Virus record (IMG/VR): IMGVR_UViG_3300042504_002086
Location: 1 to 28,844 of that record
Source: a virus
Direction: 5' to 3' (one strand)
DNA: 28,844 nucleotides
This document shows positions 11,509 to 18,350 of this stretch, piece by piece (positions within the stretch are counted from its first letter, which is position 1; each line of letters opens with the position of its first letter). A model generated the notes under the pieces. That model had not been told where the DNA came from. It searched no databases and was given only the letters and a program-made list of their open reading frames with translations. A program made the translations under genes and the position numbers.

Positions 11509-13463
11509 GCGGTCCCGTTTCGCAGTCCGAGGTCTACGGCGGCACGAGCACGAGCGAGCAGGAGGCGTTGCTCGCGTCCGCGAACCGCGTGAACATGAGC
11601 GTCCCCGACGTGAACGACCCGCGCCCGGTGGTGCTCGCGTCGGGCACAGCGAACGTGGTGTTCTTCGGGGGCAACACGCGCCTCGCGCCCTTCAACGGGA
11701 CTGCGGACACGGTCACGCGCGGGAGCACGACGTACGCGGGCAGCGGCGGGCCGGTGGGCTTGCGGCTGGGCAACACGAACGCCGATGACGTTGGGCCTGC
11801 ATACCAGGGGTTCATCACGGCGTACAACCTCAGCGGATCGCACACGGGCAATCGGCAGATGCGCGTTTCGCTGCGCGGATCTGGCGGCAGCGGAACCGCG
11901 GCGGAGATTAACGCCACGCGCCAGCGCATCACGCTTGCCGAAGACGTGGAGTACCGCGTGATCGTGTGGCCGCACACGCAGGCGATCGCGTCGGGCGGGA
12001 AGGCGTTGCCTGCGCCCGAGGATTTGGCCGGGTGCTTCATCTACCGCGTGAACGCGACGGACACGACGCACGCCGAGATCAACTACTACGGCGGTCGAAA
12101 CGCGGCGGGTACGGCGAACGACGTGAACAACGAGTCGCCGTTCATCCCGCTCGACCTTGTCTCGTCGCCCACGCTCGCGGGGTACTCGACGTTCGTTGAG
12201 ACGCCTGCGGCTGGCGACCTCGTGTTCATCGTGGACTACGCCGACGGCGTGTACATGCTCACGGACCAGCGCGGCGACGCGCACGAGCTGACGTACACGG
12301 GCACGCGCGGGGCCGCTGGCTCACGAGGCATCTGGTGGCCGTACGTGAGCCTCCAGAGCGCGGGCGGGCTGTGCAACGCGCCGCAGCTCGTGTCGATCGA
12401 CGCGCCGTTCCCGAGCGCGCGCAGCAACACGGAGCAGAACTGGTACCTGACGCCCTCGGTCACGATCCCGCCGGGCACGTGGACGAACGGGCAAACCGTG
12501 ACGTTCCGCGAGACGGGGAACCTCTCGTGGGGCGCGGCAACGCTCGGCATCGAGCTGCTGATGTTCTTCTGCAACGCCGAGAAGAACGGCTGGGATCCCT
12601 GGGCGCACGAGTCTGCAGGCTGGAACGCGAGCGTTGCGCACTGGTTCGAGAAAGGCCCGTACCAAGCGTTCACGGGCGCGACCTACACCGAGAGCACCAA
12701 GACGCTCACGAAGGCGGGCAGCGGGCTCGGCGACTTGGGCGCGGCGTGTTTGTGGGTGACGGGAGGCACTGGCGCAACCATCACGCCGGTGCTGATCGAC
12801 TTGGACAACAGCAGCGGCGACGACCTCGTGCTGCTCACGTCGATCGGCGCTGGGGCGAACGGACAGACGAACATCTCGGGCTTCGTGGGCGGCATCGCCA
12901 CCACGGTCAAGGACGAGACGTGGATCAGCGGCAAGCTCAACAACGACGGCGCGGTCGGCCCCGTGCTGATCCTGCAATCCGATCCAGTGTCGGGCGCGGG
13001 CGCGGTCAACTTCTCGCTCGAGGTCAAGATCACGCACATCTCGCAACCGCTGGGCGACGGCGCGACGGGCACGCACACGTTCAACGTCGAGGCGACCTTC
13101 ACCATCGGCGGCGGTGGCGCGACGCACACGGGCACCGCGGGCTCGGCCTACGTGAACCGCACGTTCCGCTCGTGCTCGCACAGTGTTGCGCGCGACATCG
13201 TGAACCTGTTCACGGAGCACCTGGGCATTACGGTTCTGATGCGCGCGGTCGAAGGCTCGTCGGGCACGGGCGACATCAACATTCCCGGCGTCCACGGCTG
13301 GTATCCGCGCTCGCCCTACAACCCCAAGAACGGCATGGGCTGGCCGCTGCGCTTCAACTCGTCGAACGTGTACCAGACGATCGCGACGGCGAGCACTGAG
13401 AACGCCGTGCTGCTTCGCCCGCGCGAGTGGGAGTTCATCTACAACGGGTCGCAGAACAAGTAA
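11505..13463 (+). CDS. Large structural protein, candidate tail fibre or spike
   Basis: A 652-residue protein starting MSGPVSQSEVYGGTSTSE. AGAGGT-like sequence (AAGAGGT) lies about ten bases before the ATG, which overlaps the preceding stop. The composition is typical of phage fibre and adhesin proteins: rich in Gly, Thr, Ser, Ala and Asn, poor in Lys and Cys, with repeated short beta strands throughout. The C-terminal 150 residues (from KITHISQPLGDGATGTHTF) include a THTG-rich beta region and then GDINIPGVHGWYPRSPYN. No catalytic motif was recognised, and I cannot name a family. With the baseplate-like gene before and a hydrolase after, a receptor-binding or surface-contact role is the best inference. 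Confidence 0.6.
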   Translation: MSGPVSQSEVYGGTSTSEQEALLASANRVNMSVPDVNDPRPVVLASGTANVVFFGGNTRLAPFNGTADTVTRGSTTYAGSGGPVGLRLGNTNADDVGPAYQGFITAYNLSGSHTGNRQMRVSLRGSGGSGTAAEINATRQRITLAEDVEYRVIVWPHTQAIASGGKALPAPEDLAGCFIYRVNATDTTHAEINYYGGRNAAGTANDVNNESPFIPLDLVSSPTLAGYSTFVETPAAGDLVFIVDYADGVYMLTDQRGDAHELTYTGTRGAAGSRGIWWPYVSLQSAGGLCNAPQLVSIDAPFPSARSNTEQNWYLTPSVTIPPGTWTNGQTVTFRETGNLSWGAATLGIELLMFFCNAEKNGWDPWAHESAGWNASVAHWFEKGPYQAFTGATYTESTKTLTKAGSGLGDLGAACLWVTGGTGATITPVLIDLDNSSGDDLVLLTSIGAGANGQTNISGFVGGIATTVKDETWISGKLNNDGAVGPVLILQSDPVSGAGAVNFSLEVKITHISQPLGDGATGTHTFNVEATFTIGGGGATHTGTAGSAYVNRTFRSCSHSVARDIVNLFTEHLGITVLMRAVEGSSGTGDINIPGVHGWYPRSPYNPKNGMGWPLRFNSSNVYQTIATASTENAVLLRPREWEFIYNGSQNK

Positions 13464-14689
13464 TGGTCTACACACCTGGCCCCCCGGCGTTCACCTTCAC
13501 GCGCGCAACGAGCGACGCGCCCGGCGCAATCACGGCGACTGGGCCGAATCGCCGCGTGTTCTGGTCTGGCGGCATGGCGGGCCAGTGCTCGATCGCGTGT
13601 TGGCGTCCAAGCGCGAGCTTCACTGGCGCGGGCTGGGTGCTGCACGTGCGCGGCGGGCTGGGCTTCAATCCCGGCGAGCGCGGCGCGTACGACGCGAGCG
13701 CGTTCGACGACTTCCTCGAACACTTCATCGCGCGCGGCTACGTCGTGTTCTCGATCGACTACCCGGGCAACGCGAGCAACCTCTCGGGCACCGCGCCCAT
13801 GAACGACCTGCGCCCGCTGGCCATGTGGCCGGATGCGGTGTTCTGGGTGGGGCGCTGCATCCAGGAGATCAAGGACAACGCGGACTCGACGACTACGCTG
13901 GGCGCGACGCTGCTCGGCGCGGGCAACTCGATTAACCCGAACTTCGGCGTGTACCTGGGCAACTCGTGGGGCGGCACGATCGGGCTGATGCTCGCGTGCA
14001 TGCCCGACTCGCTGATGGCGCGCTTCGCCTCGCCGTACGTCGGGCGCGCAGGCAACGTCCCGCGCAGCTCGCACCGCATGAAGGTCGTGGCGACGAACGA
14101 GGCGCAGACCGACTTGGAGCAGTTCGACATTGAGCCGCTCACGCCATCGCAGAAGCCGGGCTATTTGCTCGGCGAGATCTACATGAGCGATCGCGCACAG
14201 TGGTTGCACCGCGTTGACTCGCGCGACAAGTGGAGCACGACGCCGAGCGCCGAGAAGCGCATGAACCCGTGGCGGATGCTCAAGCGCAACTATCCCGAGA
14301 CGGCCGACGTGTTGTTCATGTGTCGCTGGCCTGCAGGTCTCGTGAACTCAGGCAACAGCACGACGCCGCCCAACCAAGTGATCCCCGAGGAAGCGAACAT
14401 CACGCCCGACGACTTCGTTCCGGGCCGCTTGCCGACTGCGGCGCTGCGCACTGCGGGCAAGGCGTGGCGCGATCCGCACAACCCGTTCCAAGCGCGTGCG
14501 TGGCGCGATGCGCTGCTGTCCTACGGGTCGAGTGCGGGCGCGTTGATCCGCAAGAGCGAAGTGCGCTGGGGCGTCAACTCGAGCTCTGGCGCGTTTGCCA
14601 ATCCTGGCGGCGCTCGCCCGCTCATGAAGCCGTGGGCCGAGCAAGTGTTCAACGCGGCGGTCGCACACGCGGGGTATCCGAATGGCTGA
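13463..14689 (+). CDS. Alpha/beta hydrolase (esterase-like) encoded among tail genes
   Basis: A 408-residue protein. Residues of about 58-100 (GWVLHVRGGLGFNPG, then FDDFLEHFIARGYVVFSIDY) follow the order strand, oxyanion-loop glycines, helix, strand seen in esterase and dienelactone-hydrolase-like alpha/beta hydrolases. Residues 165-170 form the nucleophile elbow YLGNSWGG with Ser168. Asp337 in WRDPHNPFQARAWRDAL sits in the position and context of the usual acid residue, and His402 near the C terminus could complete a triad (inference). No signal peptide is seen. The ATG overlaps the stop of the putative fibre gene by one base (TAATG), so it is translated with the fibre. It may remove ester or acyl groups from a host surface polysaccharide. 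A lipase or deacetylase role is equally open. Confidence 0.72.
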   Translation: MVYTPGPPAFTFTRATSDAPGAITATGPNRRVFWSGGMAGQCSIACWRPSASFTGAGWVLHVRGGLGFNPGERGAYDASAFDDFLEHFIARGYVVFSIDYPGNASNLSGTAPMNDLRPLAMWPDAVFWVGRCIQEIKDNADSTTTLGATLLGAGNSINPNFGVYLGNSWGGTIGLMLACMPDSLMARFASPYVGRAGNVPRSSHRMKVVATNEAQTDLEQFDIEPLTPSQKPGYLLGEIYMSDRAQWLHRVDSRDKWSTTPSAEKRMNPWRMLKRNYPETADVLFMCRWPAGLVNSGNSTTPPNQVIPEEANITPDDFVPGRLPTAALRTAGKAWRDPHNPFQARAWRDALLSYGSSAGALIRKSEVRWGVNSSSGAFANPGGARPLMKPWAEQVFNAAVAHAGYPNG

Positions 14690-15161
14690 GCTGACCGACT
14701 GCACGACGTACTACTGGCGCGAGATGTTCTTGCGCATGCTGTTCTTCAACGAGCGCCCGCCGTGGGAGGAGTCCGGCTACCAGTGGACGCCGACGGAGTT
14801 CCGGCTCAACTTGCACAAGACGGCGGACCCGGGCGAAGGCGGATCGTTCAGCACGAATCAGGCGGACTTTGCGGGCTACGCTGGCCCCGTCGCCGTCCCG
14901 CGCAACACTGCTTCGTGGACGCTGGCCGGTGGCGGAACGGCCAACGCGCGAGTGAGCAACGCCGTGGTGGTCGGCTTCGGAACGGCGACGGCGGTGCAGA
15001 CGATCCACGCGCTATCGATCGCGATTCGTGAGGGCACGACAAACCACGGCATCCTGCGCGACGCATTCAGCGGAACGCCGCCCGCGTCTCCGACGTTCGA
15101 CACGGCGGCGGGCAGCTTCGATTCACTTCAGGTTGGCGCTTTCGAGTTCAGGTTCCGCTGA
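14682..15161 (+). CDS. Small tail-module structural protein
   Basis: A 159-residue protein starting MAELTDCTTYYWREMFLRML. The first third is rich in aromatic residues (YYWREMFLRMLFFNERPPW). The rest is beta-rich with small residues (WTLAGGGTANARVSNAVVVG) and ends FDSLQVGAFEFRFR. The ending, with strands after a Pro/Ser-rich turn and a final RF-R, resembles that of the next gene (AQNLRFRAL), so the two may share a C-terminal fold. The start overlaps the hydrolase stop by eight bases. Function unknown; a virion role is inferred from context. Confidence 0.6.
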   Translation: MAELTDCTTYYWREMFLRMLFFNERPPWEESGYQWTPTEFRLNLHKTADPGEGGSFSTNQADFAGYAGPVAVPRNTASWTLAGGGTANARVSNAVVVGFGTATAVQTIHALSIAIREGTTNHGILRDAFSGTPPASPTFDTAAGSFDSLQVGAFEFRFR

Positions 15162-15742
15162 TGGCAACTTTCGCGGCTGCGTTCAGTTCGTTCGAGGAGT
15201 CGCTCTGCAGGTACCTCGCGTATGGCGGAACGAGCGGGTACACGTCGGGCCTGCCGGGCATGGTGACCGCGCCGAACATCGAGGCGAGTAAGGCGTACAT
15301 CCGCCTGCTCAAGTCGGACGTGCGCTCCACGATTCCCGCCTACCCCACGCCGTTCACCACCGATGCCTTCGGTGTGCGCGGAGTGGGCGAGCCGACAATT
15401 GCCGAGTGGGGCACTGGCACCTACAGCGTTGGCGCTACGGCGCGCCGGCTGGTCAGCGCGTCGCTTGGACAACTCGAAGCGGCCGACATCGGTAGCGGCA
15501 ACTGGTGCGTGCGGACAAAAACCGGCGTGACGCTGACGTTCGCCGCCCCCGGAGGCTCGGACGCGGGGTGCACCATCACGCACGCGGTTCTCTGCCTGCC
15601 CCGCTTCAACACGGCCACGAGTCTCGTTGAGCTCTACGCGCTCGCCATTGCGGCCTTCGACTCAAGCCTCGACGCGCAGCCTTCGGGGACGGACATCACG
15701 GTGCCAGCGACCGCGCAGAATCTGCGCTTCCGAGCCCTCTAG
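15161..15742 (+). CDS. Small tail-module structural protein
   Basis: A 193-residue protein starting MATFAAAFSSFEESLCRYLA from an ATG that overlaps the preceding stop by one base (TGATG). It contains LPGMVTAPNIEASKAYIRLL, then FTTDAFGVRGVG and a beta-rich second half ending TAQNLRFRAL. The FTTDAFGV segment is close to FTSDAFGV at the start of the next gene, which hints at shared module origin. No known domain. Its place between the hydrolase and the terminase suggests a minor virion protein. Confidence 0.6.
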   Translation: MATFAAAFSSFEESLCRYLAYGGTSGYTSGLPGMVTAPNIEASKAYIRLLKSDVRSTIPAYPTPFTTDAFGVRGVGEPTIAEWGTGTYSVGATARRLVSASLGQLEAADIGSGNWCVRTKTGVTLTFAAPGGSDAGCTITHAVLCLPRFNTATSLVELYALAIAAFDSSLDAQPSGTDITVPATAQNLRFRAL

Positions 15743-16035
15743 TGCCGACATTCACCTCAGACGCCTTCGGTGTTTGCCAGTTCGTTGTGGCGTCCCGCTT
15801 CGTGCAGGCGACGCCCGCGAGCACGACAAGCAACGCGTTTGGCGCGTGCCAGTTCGAGGTTTCATCGACGTTCACGCAGACCGTCGCGCCAGTCGCCCCG
15901 CCCCCCAGCGGCGGCGGCACGACTCCCCCCGTGGACCCCGGCGCAGGCGTCATCCCGACTGTGCAGGCCGGCATCCCTGACGGCCCGTTCCGCGGTCGAG
16001 GCGCGAAACCGAGGGTGACCGGGAGAGGCGGCTGA
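15742..16035 (+). CDS. Repeat-containing structural protein with Pro/Gly-rich tail
   Basis: A 97-residue protein from a GTG overlapping the preceding TAG by one base. Residues 5-20 (TSDAFGVCQFVVASRF) and about 28-45 (TSNAFGACQFEVSSTF) form two tandem copies of a motif S-(D/N)-A-F-G-x-C-Q-F-x-V-x-S-x-F. A Pro/Gly-rich linker (VAPVAPPPSGGGTTPPVDPG) and a basic end (RGRGAKPRVTGRGG) follow. A short beta-hairpin repeat attached to a flexible linker fits a minor tail or head-surface protein. It ends one base into the terminase start (TGATG). Confidence 0.6.
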   Translation: MPTFTSDAFGVCQFVVASRFVQATPASTTSNAFGACQFEVSSTFTQTVAPVAPPPSGGGTTPPVDPGAGVIPTVQAGIPDGPFRGRGAKPRVTGRGG

Positions 16036-17819
16036 TGGTCGCCATCGAGCAGCGCCGCAAGCTGCGGCTCGTTGGCACTGGGAAGCTCCTGCTGCGCTGC
16101 ACGTGCACGCGCGGGCCATCGGGCACGGTCTACGACGGCGAGCGCGACCCGCAGTGCCTGTGGGGCTTCCAGGAAGTCCTGTACGAAGGCGCGGCGGGCA
16201 CGGGCAAGACGTTCGCCGACAGCGTGCGCGTGCATGCGATCGGCACGAAGTACCCGCAGGCGCGCATGCTGATCCTGCGCGAGACCCGCGAGTCGCTGCG
16301 CGAGTCGTTCCAGCCGTTGTTCGAGTCGTTCGTCATCGGGCTCGACAGCGAGATCCTTCAGCGCGGCGGCTCGCGCGATCACCGCACGACCTACGACTAC
16401 CTGAACGGCCCGGTCAGCGCGAACGGCGAGCGCACGAACGGCGCGCACATCAAGCTCGGCGGCGTCGACCGCATCGAGCTCTACCTGTCGACCGACTGGG
16501 ATCTGGTGCTGTTCCTTGAGGCGACGAACGAGCGCATCGCCGAGCACCACTGGAACACGATCAAGACCCGCATGCGTGGGCGCGGCATCCCTCACCCGCA
16601 CTGTCAGTATCCCGACGGCATCGTCACGGACGGCGAGCACGCGGGGAAGACCGTGAGCGAAGTGCTCACGATGACGGAGCGGTTCAGCGAGCGCGACGTG
16701 CGCCGCAACGGGGTCGTGCTGCACGTCCACGACGGCGAGGACGACTACGGGACGCCTCTGTTCTGGCGTCAGATGGTCGCCGAGTGCAATCCGTCCATCG
16801 TGCACGGCGAGAACCATTGGCTCGTGCGCCGCTTTGAGCAGAGCCGCGGGCAGATGGTGCGCGTGACCGCGACGCACCGCGACAACCCCGCCATCGACCA
16901 CGAGTACCTCGAGGGCCTGCGCTCGCTGCCTGAGCCCTACCGCTCGGTGTACTACGAGGGCAAGTGGATGAGCGTGCAGGGCCGGTGCTGGAAGGCATAC
17001 GACCCGAAGCGCCACATCGTGCGCGGGTTGTTCGAGCGCGACTCGGCGACGGGCGGCGCGACGCTGGTCATCGACAGTTGGCGCACGCCGAGCGGGCAAC
17101 CGCAGCGCCTCGGTGTGAAGTCCGTCGTCGCGGGCTTCGACTGGGCCATCGGCCACGCGGGCTCGCTGCAAGTCGGTGCGGTGTCAGCGTGCGGCAAGCT
17201 GTTCCGCATCGCCGAGGTCCACTTCCACGACCGCGGGATCGACTGGTGGGCCGAGAAGGTCAAGGAACTGGTCGACCTGTACCGCATCGAGGCGATCCTG
17301 TGCGACCCGAGCGCGCGGGCGATCTGGGAGCTGTTCAACGAGCGGCTGGGCCATCGCGCGCAGGGCCGCAAGGTCGGGCAAATCTGCCAAGCGGCCGACA
17401 ACACGCGCCAGACGAAGGACTGGGTTCAGGGTGGCATCGACCTCGTGAACACGATGTTCGCGCAAGATCGGCTGTTCCTGTTCGGCGACGTGCACTACGG
17501 CCCGACCGACGAGGCGCTGCGGCACAAGCGCGCACCGATCGGCCTGCACGAGGAGATCCTCACCTACCAGTTCGCGCCCGACCCGAATCGGCCCGAGGGC
17601 TTCCTGCCAGTCCCCGACAAGAAGCGCGGCTTCGACGACGGCTGCGACGCGCTACGCTACCTGTGCATGGACGTGTTCAAGATCGACCGCGACATGCGGC
17701 CGGCGCAGAACCTGATCCGCTCGGTGTCGCCGCACATCGCAATGAGCGGGGCGGATGAGGAGCGGCTGAGGGCCATCATGGACCAGGGCCAGGGAACGCA
17801 ACGCGCGAGGTACTACTAG
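16035..17819 (+). CDS. terL: Terminase large subunit
   Basis: A 594-residue packaging motor protein. The N-terminal ATPase has Walker A GAAGTGKT (residues 52-59). A Walker B-like strand LVLFLEATNE (157-166) keeps the catalytic-type Glu162 but has Leu where Asp is usual. The C-terminal RNase-H-like nuclease has AGFDWAIG (Asp near 370), ILCDPSA (Asp near 423) and FDDGCDALRY (about 532-541), the three acidic clusters expected. An unusual Cys-containing stretch (RCTCTRGPSG...DPQCLWG, 21-44) precedes Walker A. TerL drives ATP-powered DNA packaging through the portal and cuts the concatemer. The gene overlaps the preceding stop by one base and is followed two bases later by a small gene and then the portal. 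Confidence 0.93.
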   Translation: MVAIEQRRKLRLVGTGKLLLRCTCTRGPSGTVYDGERDPQCLWGFQEVLYEGAAGTGKTFADSVRVHAIGTKYPQARMLILRETRESLRESFQPLFESFVIGLDSEILQRGGSRDHRTTYDYLNGPVSANGERTNGAHIKLGGVDRIELYLSTDWDLVLFLEATNERIAEHHWNTIKTRMRGRGIPHPHCQYPDGIVTDGEHAGKTVSEVLTMTERFSERDVRRNGVVLHVHDGEDDYGTPLFWRQMVAECNPSIVHGENHWLVRRFEQSRGQMVRVTATHRDNPAIDHEYLEGLRSLPEPYRSVYYEGKWMSVQGRCWKAYDPKRHIVRGLFERDSATGGATLVIDSWRTPSGQPQRLGVKSVVAGFDWAIGHAGSLQVGAVSACGKLFRIAEVHFHDRGIDWWAEKVKELVDLYRIEAILCDPSARAIWELFNERLGHRAQGRKVGQICQAADNTRQTKDWVQGGIDLVNTMFAQDRLFLFGDVHYGPTDEALRHKRAPIGLHEEILTYQFAPDPNRPEGFLPVPDKKRGFDDGCDALRYLCMDVFKIDRDMRPAQNLIRSVSPHIAMSGADEERLRAIMDQGQGTQRARYY

Positions 17820-17821
17820 GC

Positions 17822-18217
17822 ATGGCGCACATCGAGACGACCTACTACGTGGGCCAAGGTCCGCTGACGCAGTTCACCCCGCGCGACGAGAACGGCGTGG
17901 CGCTGGTCGAGGGCAACTTCGAGAAGGTCGACGTGGTGGCCGAGCGCCGCAAGATCACGTTCGACGACGATGCGCCGCTGTGGGTCGACCACGGGCTGAC
18001 GGGCGTGTTCCGCGACCCGCCGAGCGCCTGGGACTTGGACGCCGCGGGCTACAACTTCGAGCACCGCATCGCGTGGGGCGCGACCGACGAGCGCGGGGTG
18101 GCCTTCGAGCCGCCCGCCGGCTGCGTCGTGGACGTGTACTACTTCCTCCACCGCGCGGGGAAGAATCCCGTGGTGGTGCATCACGCGGTCTCGATCGCGC
18201 ACGCGCCCGTCCCTTGA
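17822..18217 (+). CDS. Hypothetical protein between terminase and portal
   Basis: A 131-residue protein starting MAHIETTYYVGQGPLTQFTP. It has a mostly beta-strand pattern (KVDVVAERRKITFDDD and CVVDVYYFLHRAGKNPVVVH) and an acidic N-terminal half, suggestive of a small beta-barrel or sandwich. The start lies two bases after the terminase stop. No motif ties it to a known family. A packaging or head accessory role is possible by position only. Confidence 0.65.
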   Translation: MAHIETTYYVGQGPLTQFTPRDENGVALVEGNFEKVDVVAERRKITFDDDAPLWVDHGLTGVFRDPPSAWDLDAAGYNFEHRIAWGATDERGVAFEPPAGCVVDVYYFLHRAGKNPVVVHHAVSIAHAPVP

Positions 18218-18281
18218 CGCGCCCCTCCGTGGGTGCTTGACTTGAACGCACACGAGCGCGGGCTGATCCCCTGCCGCAAGT

Positions 18282-18333
18282 GGCTGGCACGGACCTGAGG
18301 GGCCGCCAGCCTCCTTCGTGTCTCGTGCCGGCC
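18282..18333 (+). other. Structured leader before the portal gene
   Basis: GGCTGGCACG (18282-18291) pairs with CGTGCCGGCC (18324-18333) over ten positions, one G-U, around a 32-base loop in which GAGG and CCTC can pair. It fills much of the 133-base gap 18218-18350. It has no U-tract, so it is not an obvious terminator. A GTG at 18318 would lie inside the loop. Confidence 0.45.
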
Positions 18334-18350
18334 AGCTCGGTTTCCACCGA

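Noticed and set aside
12321-13475. Minus-strand 384-codon frame opposite the fibre candidate
   Set aside because: Arg/Ala/Val-rich composition typical of an antisense shadow, with no ribosome binding site; the plus-strand frame fits the overlapping gene series.
13463-14689. Reading the alpha/beta hydrolase as an endolysin or LysB-type lysis enzyme
   Set aside because: It lies far from any holin-like gene, has no signal or peptidoglycan-binding part and is coupled to a fibre gene; a lysis role cannot be excluded but is not supported.
15696-17171. Minus-strand 491-codon frame opposite the terminase
   Set aside because: The terminase motifs on the plus strand settle the coding strand.
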